Part shown: piece by piece, positions 43,584-52,848 of the stretch | Layout: each line of letters opens with the position of its first letter | Position numbering within the stretch: position 1 is the first letter of the stretch | DNA from: Microvirga soli | GTDB lineage: Bacteria > Pseudomonadota > Alphaproteobacteria > Rhizobiales > Beijerinckiaceae | Length of the DNA: 64,000 bases | NCBI RefSeq assembly: GCF_016734765.1 | Contig: NZ_JAERQE010000021.1 | Span: 21,480-85,479 of the forward strand | Direction: 5' to 3' | The notes under the pieces: model-generated | The model's input: the letters and a program-made list of their open reading frames with translations, nothing else | Database searches by the model: none | Told to the model about the DNA's origin: nothing | Made by a program: the position numbers and the translations under genes

Positions 43584-45077
43584 ATGACCGCTTTCGCTCA
43601 GAACAGGCCGAGATCCTCGGCACGAGGCCTCCGGGTCTTCGTGCTCGTGGTCTGTCTCGTGATCCTGGGCCTGGAGGGCTGGCGCTACTGGCATGACCGG
43701 GGGCACGAATTCACTCGGATTCAGGCCGAAACCCTGAACCTCGCCAAGTCCCTGACCCAGCATGCGCAGGACACCTTCGAGCTCGCGGACGCGCTCCTGG
43801 TGGATGTGGTCGACCGGGTCGAGACGGGCGGCACCCTGCCCGATGCCATCACGCGTCTGGATGTCTTTCTGGTCGAGCGGGTTCAGCCGCTGCAGCGAAT
43901 CAAGGCCCTGACCATCTTTGATCAGGACGGCACTCTTCTGAGCAGTTCGCTGCCTGGGCATCGCGGCCGGGTGAATATCGGCGCCCTTGCGCTGTTTCAG
44001 CACCACAAAAACACAACCAGCGGCGACTGGTTCGTGGGGCCTTTGATCCGCGATCCGCTCGGCGGTGATTGGATCCTGACCATCTCGCGACGCTTCAACA
44101 AGCCCGACGGGAGCTTCGGCGGTGTCATCCAGGCGAGCATCCCGCCGCGCTACTTCGGGAATTTCTTCGGTCGCTTCGATGTCGGCTCGCAGGGTACGAT
44201 CACCCTCCTTCACCAGAACGGGACCATCCTGTCGCGCTATCCCTATATCGAGCGCGCGATCGGATCCAACGTCCTGAACGACCCGCAATTCAGGAATGCG
44301 AAAGGCTCCGGCAACTACGACTACACCTCCCCGGTCGATGGGCTTGTCCGCATCGGCGGCTATCAGCGCAACCATATCTTTCCCGTCGGGGTGATTGCGT
44401 CGGTCGGCAGGGACGAGGCGCTCGCGCGATGGAACGAGGAATTCGTATTCCGCAGCAGCATCATCGGCCTGCTCGTCCTCACGATCGGCTCCCTAGGGTG
44501 GATTCTCGCGGGAGCCCTTCGACGCCGGGAATATGCAGAGGCGGAACTCGCCGTTCTGGCCACCACCGACGGCCTGACGGGCCTGGCCAATCGCCGAAGC
44601 TTCGACAGGGAGCTCGAAGTGGAATGGCTTCGGGCTGCGCGCCAGAAAACGCCTGTGTCCCTGCTCCTGATCGATGTGGATCAGTTCAAGGCCTATAACG
44701 ACATCTATGGGCACCAGGCCGGGGACGAATGCCTGCGGATCATCGCCAAGACCATTTCCGAAGCAGCCCGCCGGCCCGGCGATCTGGCAGCACGATACGG
44801 CGGCGAAGAACTCGCCATTCTCCTGCCGGGAGCGGATGAGGCCGATGCTGCAAATATCGCGGAGGATCTGCGCGCGAAGGTCGAGGCCCTTCGCGTGCGG
44901 CATGAGGCTAATCCTCCGAGCTGCATCCTCACGATCAGCATCGGCAGCGCCAGCCGCATTCCGAGCCTCGACCGCTCCCGCATCGGCCCGGACCATCTGA
45001 TCACCCTGGCGGACGCGGCCCTCTATCGCGCCAAGCAGAGCGGGCGCAACTGCGTGGCCAGCGCGAAAGCCGCCTGA
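43584..45077 (+). CDS. Membrane diguanylate cyclase with extracytoplasmic sensor
   Basis: The 497-residue protein makes cyclic di-GMP from two GTP. It has a membrane helix near residues 15-35, a periplasmic PDC/dCache-like sensor to about residue 290 (SLPGHRGRVNIGALALFQHH), a second membrane helix (IGLLVLTIGSLGWILAGAL) and a GGDEF domain. The active-site loop is GGEEL (RYGGEELAILLPGA), and the inhibitory site RPGD lies five residues upstream, so the enzyme should be feedback-controlled. ATG 43584 is preferred over TTG 43560. It follows the exporter gene after 25 bases and might be co-transcribed. Confidence 0.92.
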   Translation: MTAFAQNRPRSSARGLRVFVLVVCLVILGLEGWRYWHDRGHEFTRIQAETLNLAKSLTQHAQDTFELADALLVDVVDRVETGGTLPDAITRLDVFLVERVQPLQRIKALTIFDQDGTLLSSSLPGHRGRVNIGALALFQHHKNTTSGDWFVGPLIRDPLGGDWILTISRRFNKPDGSFGGVIQASIPPRYFGNFFGRFDVGSQGTITLLHQNGTILSRYPYIERAIGSNVLNDPQFRNAKGSGNYDYTSPVDGLVRIGGYQRNHIFPVGVIASVGRDEALARWNEEFVFRSSIIGLLVLTIGSLGWILAGALRRREYAEAELAVLATTDGLTGLANRRSFDRELEVEWLRAARQKTPVSLLLIDVDQFKAYNDIYGHQAGDECLRIIAKTISEAARRPGDLAARYGGEELAILLPGADEADAANIAEDLRAKVEALRVRHEANPPSCILTISIGSASRIPSLDRSRIGPDHLITLADAALYRAKQSGRNCVASAKAA

Positions 45078-45085
45078 TCGGGATC

Positions 45086-45105
45086 TGCACGCCTACTAGC
45101 GTGCA
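45086..45105. terminator. Short hairpin between convergent genes
   Basis: TGCACGC pairs with GCGTGCA around six bases, between the cyclase stop (45077) and the exoprotein stop (45123). There is no T-run, so it is only a candidate bidirectional terminator. Confidence 0.35.
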
Positions 45106-45122
45106 AGTCACGACACGGTCTC

Positions 45123-47219
45123 TTAGATGACGAAGAAGTCTTTATGGTCCAGCGCTGCCTTGAGCTTGGCGAACAGGACTGCCTTGCCTTTGCCGGAGCC
45201 GTCCGCATCGTAGAAGAGATGCCCATTCGTCTTGTCGTAGACGATGTAGTCGTTCTTGTCCTTGGCCTTGGACCCCGCGGTGAAGAAATCCTTCTTCAGA
45301 ACGCCTGTCTTCGAAAGCTTCTTGAAGATCCTGTTTTCGAGCTGAATTGCATCGTCCTTCGGCTTGAAATCCGTGATCGTATCGACGTTCCCGGTCTTGC
45401 TGAGATTGTCCTTGAAGACGAACGTATCCCTGCCCTTGCCGCCGGTCAGCCGGTCGTTGCCGTAGCCGCCATCGAGCTTGTCCCTGCCGGAGCCGCCGAT
45501 GAAAACCTCATTCGCAGCAGTGCCTGTGACGGTCTCCTGCGCGACATCGTCAACATCGATGACAAAGGACTTCTCGTAAGAGAGGCCGCCCTGATCGGTC
45601 ACCTTGACGCGGACACTGTGAGACTTGGCCTGCTCATGATCGAGCAGAGTGCCGGTGTTGACCCTGAGCTGGCTGCCGTCGATCTTGAAGCGCCCGCCGG
45701 CATCGTCCACCAGGGTAAAGGTGAATGTACTGCCTACGGCATCCGTGGCCGAGAGATCGCCGATCCAGGCGTTGTCTGGAGACACTTCCCGAACATTTTT
45801 GCCAGTGAGGCCGATGTCGGAGGGAGGCGTGTTGGATGAGAGATCGAGCGACACCTCGGCTTTCGTCTCGCGGCCACCGATATCCTTCAAGAGGAAAGTG
45901 ACTTTGCGCAGTTTGTCAGCGCTGCCATCCGTCTTGGTATAGGTCAGTGCGCGAATGAGCTTCTGGACTCGGGCATCCGTAGCGTCCTGATCGAAAGAGA
46001 AGCTCAGGCTATCTGGCTCGTCAAACAGCGAGCCTATCATGATATCGTCAACATACACTGCTCGGCCGAGGAGCCTCACACCGTTACCTTCTTGGACCCC
46101 AAGCAGCTCAGTCGGATCAGCAGCCCCACTTATTTGGACGAGCAGAGACTCGAGGATGCCGCTATCTACTGTCAGGGCTGCATCCTGCCCCCGGTCGAGA
46201 AAGGCCTTAGTGCCGATGGGCGCATTGATCATTGCTCCGTCGAAGGCGGCGATCTGAGGGGGCCTGTGGGTGGTTGAGACCTCGCGGCCGCTCGCATCCT
46301 TCGCGATGATCGTGTCGACACCGCGACGGTGAAGGAGTAGCCGCTCCGCAACGGTCAAGGTCCCGTTCGTGAGGATCAAGCGATCGTTGGCGGTAGTGTA
46401 TCCGGTCACGATCTTGGCGGTCTCAGCATTGCCGACGGTGATCTGCGCTGCGTGGTCGGCCAGCACGATAGATCGGAAGCCGCTGATCACGGTGCTCGAC
46501 AGATCGATGACTGTCCCTGTTATTGTCAGTTTGTCCTCTGTTCCTCCCCCGCTATCGATGCTCCGAACGTCACTCAGTTGGGCGCCTTTGATGATGATAA
46601 TGTCGTTGGCCAATGATCCCTGGATGGTCTCGATACCGCTGATATTGGCCATCCGGTAAAGATCGAATGTTCCACCATTTATCAATTGGAAGATGTCATC
46701 GCCCGCTCCGCCATCGAGTTGATCCCCGTCCCAGATGAGGTGACTTGTTGCAGAGAATGTATCGCTCTCTTCAGTGCCAACAAGTCTGTCGGCGGTGTCG
46801 ACGCGTGCTCCTCCCCATGAGCCGCTCCCATCCTGAAGATCGATGTAAATCGCACCCGTGCGGCTGAACCCGCCCGCTGACTGCGGAGCCGTGTAGGTGA
46901 GCGCGCGAATGAGTTCCTGCACGCGCGTCGATGTTGCCTCATGATTGAACGCAATGACGAGATGAAGGGGGTCGAAGTCTCCTTCGATTGCGCCGATCTC
47001 AACACCCTCGACGGAGATGACACCATTATTCAGGCTCACCTTTCCTTCCGTATCGATGCCTATGGCGCCATCGGTCAAGTCCAACAGCACCTCGAGCCTT
47101 GTGAGATCGTTGTCGCTGTCATTGACAATCGCATCTCCGTTTTGGTCGATGCGGTAGGTGTCGCCGGGGGATCTGTACGTCAAATCCCCGTCTAAGTGAT
47201 TGATCGTTGGAGCGGGCAT
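45123..47219 (-). CDS. Secreted calcium-binding protein with cadherin-like domain and RTX module
   Basis: This 698-residue acidic protein lacks a signal peptide. The first half has two related beta-rich units, each ending FNHEATSTRVQELIRALTYT or FDQDATDARVQKLIRALTYT, a pattern found in cadherin-like/VCBS adhesins. Residues 465-560 are cadherin-like (FTLVDDAGGRFKIDGSQLRV, then LLDHEQAKSHSVRVKVTDQGG, split). An RTX block follows (GGSGRDKLDGGYGNDRLTGG) and the shared C-terminal module ending DFFVI. GGGAGGA stands five bases before the ATG. Type I export and calcium-dependent folding are inferred. Confidence 0.88.
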   Translation of the reverse strand: MPAPTINHLDGDLTYRSPGDTYRIDQNGDAIVNDSDNDLTRLEVLLDLTDGAIGIDTEGKVSLNNGVISVEGVEIGAIEGDFDPLHLVIAFNHEATSTRVQELIRALTYTAPQSAGGFSRTGAIYIDLQDGSGSWGGARVDTADRLVGTEESDTFSATSHLIWDGDQLDGGAGDDIFQLINGGTFDLYRMANISGIETIQGSLANDIIIIKGAQLSDVRSIDSGGGTEDKLTITGTVIDLSSTVISGFRSIVLADHAAQITVGNAETAKIVTGYTTANDRLILTNGTLTVAERLLLHRRGVDTIIAKDASGREVSTTHRPPQIAAFDGAMINAPIGTKAFLDRGQDAALTVDSGILESLLVQISGAADPTELLGVQEGNGVRLLGRAVYVDDIMIGSLFDEPDSLSFSFDQDATDARVQKLIRALTYTKTDGSADKLRKVTFLLKDIGGRETKAEVSLDLSSNTPPSDIGLTGKNVREVSPDNAWIGDLSATDAVGSTFTFTLVDDAGGRFKIDGSQLRVNTGTLLDHEQAKSHSVRVKVTDQGGLSYEKSFVIDVDDVAQETVTGTAANEVFIGGSGRDKLDGGYGNDRLTGGKGRDTFVFKDNLSKTGNVDTITDFKPKDDAIQLENRIFKKLSKTGVLKKDFFTAGSKAKDKNDYIVYDKTNGHLFYDADGSGKGKAVLFAKLKAALDHKDFFVI

Positions 47220-47463
47220 TGGATCCTCCCGGCGAATTGCGACCGAAGGAGCCAGCTAATCAATCATTCACAATCTCTCTGATTGCCGATAGGTAAGATG
47301 TAGCCCCTTGCTGGCTTTATAACATATCAATTTGGGCACTACAAAAAGCTTCCCCGCAGACGACTCAGCGCATTGCGGAAGGGAGAACTGGTATTCACCA
47401 AGAGGAGACTTGTGACGAGGCATCGTTTGTCACCACTCTACGGCGCCTCGTCATCGGTTAATG

Positions 47464-48834
47464 TCAGAAAACGTATTCCTTGAACACCGGCTCTACCGAA
47501 CCACTCCAGGCGCCGTGATAGCGCTCCAGCAGCCGCTCGGCCTGCGTGCGGCCTGACGTGACGATCTCTTCCGCATAGGCGAGATGACGGGTCTCGTCCT
47601 GGCCGGCTTCATCGAGACAGGCGCGGCGCTGCAGACCGGCGCGGGACAGCGACAGCGCGTCTTTGGCGACGTCCTGGGCGGAACGGCCAGCAATGGTGGC
47701 CTTGAGCGCCGTCTTCGGCACGTCGGCGCGCAGCTGCTCACGCTGTTCGGCGCTCCAGCTTTTCACGAGCTCCCAGGCCCCGTCGAGGGCCGCCTCGTCG
47801 TAGAGTAGACCGGTCCAGAAGGCGGACAGCGCAACGATGTGATCGAGATTGCCCACATCCGCGCCGCGCATTTCGAGATAGCGCTTGAGGCGCACTTCCG
47901 GGAACAGGGTCGAGACGTGGTTGGCCCAGTCCGAGTGCGTGGCGCGCTCGCCGGGCAACTGCGCGAGCTTGCCGGCCAGCAGATCGTGGAAGGATGCTCC
48001 CGCCACGTCGTGATAGGTCGAGTCACGCTTGACGAAATACATCGGCACGTCGAGCGCCCAATCCACATAGCGCTCGTAGCCGAAGCCCTCCTCGAAGGCG
48101 AAGGCCATCATGCCCGTGCGGTTCTTGTCGGTGTCGAGCCAGATGTTGGAGCGCATGGACAGGTAGCCGTTGGGCTTGCCGTCCGTGAAGGGCGAGTTGG
48201 CGAAGATCGCGCTGGCGATCGGCTGCAGCGCCAGGGAGACGCGCAGCTTCTTCACCATGTCGGCCTCAGACGCGTAGTCCATGTTCACCTGCACGGTGGA
48301 CGTGCGGTACATCATGTCGAGGCCGAGCGAACCCACCTTCGGCATGTAGTCGGTCATGATGCGGTAGCGGGCTTTGGGCATCACGGGCGTCTCGGCTCGT
48401 GTCCAAAGCGGGCTCATGCCGAGCGTCAGAAAGCCGATGCCGAGCTTGTCGCCGACAGCCTTCACGTCGTCGAGATGCTGGGCCGTCTCGCGGGCCGTGT
48501 CATGGAGGGTGGCCAGCGGCGCGCCGGACAGCTCGAACTGTCCGCCGGGCTCCAGGGAGATCGCTCCCCCACCCACCTCGTCGGCGAGGCCAATGGGGCG
48601 GCCGTTCTCCATGATCGGCGCCCAGCCGGTGCGCTCCTGCATGCCCTCCAGCAGCGCACGAATACCCTTAGCCCCGTCATAGGGAACGGGCGAGAGATCG
48701 GCTCTGTAGAAGGGTACCTTTTCGTGTTCGGTGCCGAGCCGCCACGAATCGCGCGGCTTCTCGCCGGAGGCGATCCATTCCACGAGTTCCGACCGCGCAC
48801 CGATGGGGGTCGTATCGGATACGTCCCGCGCCAT
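47464..48834 (-). CDS. gshA: Glutamate-cysteine ligase, plant/alphaproteobacterial type
   Basis: This enzyme joins glutamate and cysteine to gamma-glutamylcysteine, the first step of glutathione synthesis. The 456-residue product carries RLGTEHEKVPFYRADL, the substrate-site EPGGQFELSGAPL, PKARYRIMTDYMPKVG and STVQVNMDYASEADM, all typical of the plant-like GCL family of Hyphomicrobiales rather than E. coli GshA. GAGGTG precedes the ATG at 48834. Conserved cysteines for the redox switch of plant GCL were not checked. Confidence 0.95.
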   Translation of the reverse strand: MARDVSDTTPIGARSELVEWIASGEKPRDSWRLGTEHEKVPFYRADLSPVPYDGAKGIRALLEGMQERTGWAPIMENGRPIGLADEVGGGAISLEPGGQFELSGAPLATLHDTARETAQHLDDVKAVGDKLGIGFLTLGMSPLWTRAETPVMPKARYRIMTDYMPKVGSLGLDMMYRTSTVQVNMDYASEADMVKKLRVSLALQPIASAIFANSPFTDGKPNGYLSMRSNIWLDTDKNRTGMMAFAFEEGFGYERYVDWALDVPMYFVKRDSTYHDVAGASFHDLLAGKLAQLPGERATHSDWANHVSTLFPEVRLKRYLEMRGADVGNLDHIVALSAFWTGLLYDEAALDGAWELVKSWSAEQREQLRADVPKTALKATIAGRSAQDVAKDALSLSRAGLQRRACLDEAGQDETRHLAYAEEIVTSGRTQAERLLERYHGAWSGSVEPVFKEYVF

Positions 48835-48949
48835 GCATCACCTCATCAATAAGCGCGTTCAAGGCGCGCCGACTTAAGCGTCGGGACTCCATAAGGGGCT
48901 TAACGCCAAGGTGCAATGCGTGACCCATGCACAAAACGATGAGGGCTCG

Positions 48950-49042
48950 GGCATCGGCCCCAAAAAGTGACTTGCACTTTTGGGAGCGGTCCGATGCCCA
49001 ATCCATAGCTGGAGCATCGTGCGGAACCGAGCCGCACGATGC
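48950..49042. repeat. Composite palindromic repeat, inverted copy
   Basis: GGGCATCGG at 48950 pairs with CCGATGCCC ending at 48999, with AAAAGTG/CACTTTT inside. GCATCGTGCGG and CCGCACGATGC then form a second hairpin (49013-49042). The order is the reverse of the 40546 copy. It fills the spacer between the two gamma-glutamyl ligase genes. Confidence 0.85.
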
Positions 49043-49049
49043 ACCCTCA

Positions 49050-50189
49050 TCAATGCCGGAACGCAGGCTCGCCTATCGTTTCCGCGCTCAGCCAGTCGAC
49101 CACGCCGGCGAGCGCATCCCGGTTGGACAGGCCACGGCCGACCGCCTCGGTATAAAGCGTCAGCTGCTGATCGGCACTGGTGCCGCGGGCGACGATCCAG
49201 CGGGCGAGATCGAGCTCACGCTGGCAGCCGAGTTCCTTGGCGTCCTCGACCACGAGGTCCAGGGTTTCCTCGAGAAGTTCGCGGACCGGCTTGGCCGTGC
49301 GGGTCTTCTCGTCGACGAAGCTGCCATGGATGCCGTAGCGCTGGGCCCGCCAGCCGTTCTCGTCATTGATGGCGCGCGAGGCGCCGGTCTGGCCGGCATT
49401 GAGATTCGTATCGAGGGTGAGATGGCGCACGAGGCAGCGGTAGAGCGCCGCAATCGCGATGGTGTCGTCCACCCGCGTGCAGCTGTCGGCCACCCGCAGC
49501 TCCAGGGTCGGATGCTTCAGCGAGGGCCGGATCACCCACCAGACATAGCTGGAATTCTCGATAGCGCGGGCGGCCACCAGGGTGTCGATGTAGCGCTGGT
49601 AATCCTGCGCGCTCTCGAACAGATCCGGCAGGCCCGTGCGCGGCAGCTCGCGGTAGGCCGCCAGCCGATAGCCGAGAAGGCCCGTCCGCTGCGCCTGCCA
49701 GAAGGGCGATGAGGTGGAGAGCGCGAGCAACAGCGGCAGGTACGGCTGGATCCGGTTCATGATGTCCACGCGCATGCCGAGATCCGGCACCTCCACATGA
49801 ACATGCATGCCGCACAACACGTTGCGGCTCCCGAGCATCTGCAGGTCGTGCATCACCTTGCCGTAGCGGGGCTGCGCTGTCGGGCGCACCCGCGACCACA
49901 CGGCGAGCGGGTGGGTGCCGGAGGCCATGATGGACAGGTTGAAGTCGCGGGCCACGGCCCCGACCGAGGTTCTCAGGTCGACCAGCTGGGCGCGGGCATC
50001 GGCCAGCTCCAGGGAGGGTTTGGTGGCGATCTCGATCTGCGGCTCCAGCATCTCGGGCTGGATATCGCCCGAAACCCGGTCCCGGCAGGCGGCGAAGAAC
50101 TCTCCCATCTTGCCCTTGGCGATATCCCGTCTGGGGGCATCGTTGACGAAGTACTCTTCCTCGATGCCGAACTTGAAATCCCAGCTCAT
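49050..50189 (-). CDS. YbdK-type carboxylate-amine ligase (GCS2 family)
   Basis: The 379-residue product belongs to the glutamate-cysteine ligase 2 fold: FGIEEEYFVND at the start, MLEPQIEIATKPS, MASGTHPLAVW, the NVLCGMHVHVEVPD core and a C-terminal RWIVARGTSADQQ. E. coli YbdK has weak gamma-glutamylcysteine ligase activity; for most members the acid and amine are unknown. It lies on the same strand just upstream of gshA, separated by a composite repeat, so it could be a backup or a specialised ligase. The ribosome binding site GAGGA is unusually near the ATG. Confidence 0.9.
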   Translation of the reverse strand: MSWDFKFGIEEEYFVNDAPRRDIAKGKMGEFFAACRDRVSGDIQPEMLEPQIEIATKPSLELADARAQLVDLRTSVGAVARDFNLSIMASGTHPLAVWSRVRPTAQPRYGKVMHDLQMLGSRNVLCGMHVHVEVPDLGMRVDIMNRIQPYLPLLLALSTSSPFWQAQRTGLLGYRLAAYRELPRTGLPDLFESAQDYQRYIDTLVAARAIENSSYVWWVIRPSLKHPTLELRVADSCTRVDDTIAIAALYRCLVRHLTLDTNLNAGQTGASRAINDENGWRAQRYGIHGSFVDEKTRTAKPVRELLEETLDLVVEDAKELGCQRELDLARWIVARGTSADQQLTLYTEAVGRGLSNRDALAGVVDWLSAETIGEPAFRH

Positions 50190-50362
50190 TTCCTCGTGTC
50201 CTCTTTATATTATGCAGAAATGATCTCTTGCGTGTCCGAACCGGCCTGCGGCAATCGCCCAAACTCCGGTTCAATGGGGCCGGAATGGGGCGAGGCGGCG
50301 TAAAACTGCTAAGCTTTTGAGGCTAGGGGCAGATCGGCTTGAGCCGTCGTCGGACGATGAGA

Positions 50363-51109
50363 TCAGTTCCAATCGCCGAGCACGGACTGAACGATTGCCA
50401 GTGCGGCCACAGCGGCTGTGTCGGCACGCAGGATTCGCGGTCCCAACGATACGCAAACACATCTTTCGCGGGCAGCGACAAGCGCTCTCTCCTGATCGGT
50501 GAACCCTCCTTCGGGTCCCACGATAACAACCAGACCATCTTGATTGTTCCCAAGCTTGGCCAGGGCCTGAACGGGGTTCGAAACAGGCGCATCCTCGTCG
50601 CAGAAAATCACCAGGCGCTCTTTCTCCAAGCCTTTGAGAAACCGCTCCAAATTCTCTTCCTCGCGCACCTCGGGAATCGCCAGGATGCCGCATTGCTCGG
50701 CGGCCTCGATGGCATTGCTGCGCATCCGGTCAAGGTTGACCCGGGAGCTCTGCGTCCGCTGCGTCAGGACGGGCTGGAGAATGCCCGCTCCCATTTCCAC
50801 AGCCTTCTGGACCATGTAGTCGAGACGGGCATGCTTTAGGGGCGCGAAGGCATAGATGATGTCGGGCGCCGGGCTCTGCTCATGGGTCCGCTCCACGCAG
50901 ACCAGGTCGGCGGCCTTGCGGCCTTCCACCGAGACCTCGGCGCGCCACTCCCCATCCCGACCGTTGAAGATCAGGACGGAACCTCCGTCTTTGAGCCGCA
51001 GGACGTTCAGCAGGTAGTTGGCCTGCCCCCGGTCGAGTTCGATCCGGGCGCCGGCCTGGAGGGGGGCGTCGACGAAGAGGCGGGGAGCGTTGAAATCGTA
51101 TTCAGCCAT
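50363..51109 (-). CDS. rsmE: 16S rRNA (uracil-1498-N3)-methyltransferase
   Basis: RsmE methylates N3 of U1498 in the decoding region of 16S rRNA using SAM. The 248-residue length fits. N-terminal PUA-like domain: RLFVDAPLQAG and GQANYLLNVLRLKDG. C-terminal SPOUT knot: VIVGPEGGFTDQERALV and VSLGPRILRADTAAVAAL (the SAM-binding trefoil). Position upstream of gamma-glutamyl ligase genes and divergent from ubiA agrees with related genomes. Confidence 0.95.
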   Translation of the reverse strand: MAEYDFNAPRLFVDAPLQAGARIELDRGQANYLLNVLRLKDGGSVLIFNGRDGEWRAEVSVEGRKAADLVCVERTHEQSPAPDIIYAFAPLKHARLDYMVQKAVEMGAGILQPVLTQRTQSSRVNLDRMRSNAIEAAEQCGILAIPEVREEENLERFLKGLEKERLVIFCDEDAPVSNPVQALAKLGNNQDGLVVIVGPEGGFTDQERALVAARERCVCVSLGPRILRADTAAVAALAIVQSVLGDWN

Positions 51110-51153
51110 GACAACCTTGCGCCGAGGAGCCCTTGCTGTATCAATTTCCCTCG

Positions 51154-51185
51154 CCCCTAGGGAGAGGGGTGACCGCTTTGGTCAC
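51154..51185. repeat. Double hairpin of a widespread intergenic type
   Basis: CCCCT/AGGGG and GTGACC/GGTCAC form two stems sharing one base, between rsmE and the secreted-protein gene. Similar CCCCT-AGGG-AGGGG hairpins are frequent in bacterial spacers. No T-run follows. Confidence 0.3.
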
Positions 51186-51317
51186 GGGAAATTCAGGTGC
51201 GGGATGGCACAGCTTGAGGCCGAGGCGACCATTCGCCTCTTGGCCTGGTGGCCCTTCACCTGATAACAGAGCGCAGGCCCGCGAGACGTCGCAGGCCGTT
51301 TCGAGGGAATTTTGGGC

Positions 51318-51794
51318 ATGACGCATTTCCGTTCGCATCTTCTGGCTGCGTTTGCCGTTGCCGGCTTCTTCATGAGCGCCCCCGCCTCCGCACAGTCGAG
51401 CGCCTGCCAGGACGGGCAGAAGATCCTGCAGGAGCGCCAGGGCCTCATTCAGCAGGTCAACAAGCTGACCGAAGGCGGCAAGAAGAAGCAAATCGACCCG
51501 CGTGCCGCCTGCTCGGTCTTCACCAAGCTCGTGGCGAACGGCAGTGCCGGCGAGAAGTGGATGACCGAGAACAAGGACTGGTGCCAGATCCCCGACCAGG
51601 TGGTCGAGGGCTTCACCAGGGACCACAAGCAGACCCAGACCATCAAGGGCAATGCCTGCCAGGCCGCAGCCAAGATGGCCGAGATGGAAAAGCGCGCCAA
51701 GCAGCAGGCTCAGCAAGCCCAGCAGGGCGGCATGGCCGGCAAGATGGGCGGTGGCCTGACCGGCACCCTGTCGATCCCGAAGGGCGCCCTCTAA
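51318..51794 (+). CDS. Secreted hypothetical protein (158 aa)
   Basis: A signal peptide (MTHFRSHLLAAFAVAGFFM) is followed by a mature helical domain with cysteines at ACQDG, AACSVF, DWCQIPD and NACQAA, and a Gln/Ala-rich stretch near the C terminus. The regular four cysteines suggest two disulfides. I have seen this type in Hyphomicrobiales as uncharacterised. ATG 51318 with GGGA upstream is preferred over a TTG six bases earlier. Confidence 0.78.
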   Translation: MTHFRSHLLAAFAVAGFFMSAPASAQSSACQDGQKILQERQGLIQQVNKLTEGGKKKQIDPRAACSVFTKLVANGSAGEKWMTENKDWCQIPDQVVEGFTRDHKQTQTIKGNACQAAAKMAEMEKRAKQQAQQAQQGGMAGKMGGGLTGTLSIPKGAL

Positions 51795-51809
51795 TCTGAC
51801 CCCTCAGCC

Positions 51810-52742
51810 GTGATGGAGCGCCCTGCCGCGCCTTCCCTGCCCGATGCCGTCAGGGGCCATTGGGCCGAGCGGTGGGCGCCGTCTTCGCTAAAGCCATACC
51901 TGCGCCTCGCCCGGATCGAGCGCCCCATCGGCTGGTGGCTGCTGCTTCTGCCCTGCTGGTGGTCGGCGGCGCTGGCAGCTCTCAACGCCGGCCAGTCATG
52001 GCCCAACCCGCTCCACTGTCTGCTCTTCCTGATCGGCGCCGTGGCCATGCGTGGCGCTGGCTGCACCTATAACGATATCGTCGACCGGGATCTCGACACC
52101 AAGGTCGAACGAACCCGCCAGCGCCCCCTCCCCTCGGGACAGATCACCCTCAAGGGCGCCCTGGCGTTTCTCGCCCTCCAGGGCCTCGTCGGCCTCCTCG
52201 TCCTGCTTCAATTCAACGTCTTCGCCATTGCCACGGGCTTCGCCTCGCTCGGCATCGTCGCCCTCTACCCCTTCATGAAGCGCTTCTTCTGGATGCCGCA
52301 GATCGTGCTCGGCCTTGCCTTTGCCTGGGGCGCCCTGATGGGCTGGGCGGCTGCCTTCGGCTCCTTGGGCTGGGCTCCCATTCTCCTGTATCTCGGCAGC
52401 ATCAGTTGGGTGGTGGGCTACGACACCATCTATGCCCTGCAGGATATCGAGGATGACGAGGTGGTCGGGATCAAGTCCTCCGCCCGCTTCTTCGGCGAAC
52501 AGGTGAAGCAGGGCGTCGGAATCTGCTATGCCCTGACCGTGATCTTCCTCGCCGCTGCGTTCGTGCAGGCCGGAGCGGGGTTCGTCTCGTTCGCGGGCTT
52601 AGGCCTCTTCGCCCTTCACCTGGGCTGGCAGGTCGCGCGCATCGACCGGAACGATGGAGCTGGCGCGCTGCGGCTCTTCCGGTCGAACCGGGATGCGGGC
52701 CTGATCCTGTTCGCCGCCATGACCCTGGATGCCCTGATCTAG
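51810..52742 (+). CDS. ubiA: 4-hydroxybenzoate polyprenyltransferase
   Basis: UbiA attaches the polyprenyl chain to 4-hydroxybenzoate in the membrane, an early step of ubiquinone synthesis. The 309-310-residue product has about eight helices and both aspartate-rich prenyl-diphosphate motifs: NDIVDRDLDTKVERT near residue 87 and YALQDIEDDEVVGIKSSA near residue 208. The start is either GTG 51810 or ATG 51813. The frame is only 15 bases after the upstream secreted-protein gene. Confidence 0.95.
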   Translation: MMERPAAPSLPDAVRGHWAERWAPSSLKPYLRLARIERPIGWWLLLLPCWWSAALAALNAGQSWPNPLHCLLFLIGAVAMRGAGCTYNDIVDRDLDTKVERTRQRPLPSGQITLKGALAFLALQGLVGLLVLLQFNVFAIATGFASLGIVALYPFMKRFFWMPQIVLGLAFAWGALMGWAAAFGSLGWAPILLYLGSISWVVGYDTIYALQDIEDDEVVGIKSSARFFGEQVKQGVGICYALTVIFLAAAFVQAGAGFVSFAGLGLFALHLGWQVARIDRNDGAGALRLFRSNRDAGLILFAAMTLDALI

Positions 52743-52848
52743 AGCTCTCAAGGCCGTTCTAGGACATTGCCCCCATCGCTCCGGAAAGGTCGCGGAATGG
52801 TCCGGTGAGATATGGTATCTCCTGCCAGGACTTCCCATCTCAGGTTCG

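Noticed and set aside
51154..51185. Transcription terminator for rsmE or the secreted-protein gene
   Set aside because: The hairpins lie upstream of both genes, between divergent starts, and lack a T-run.
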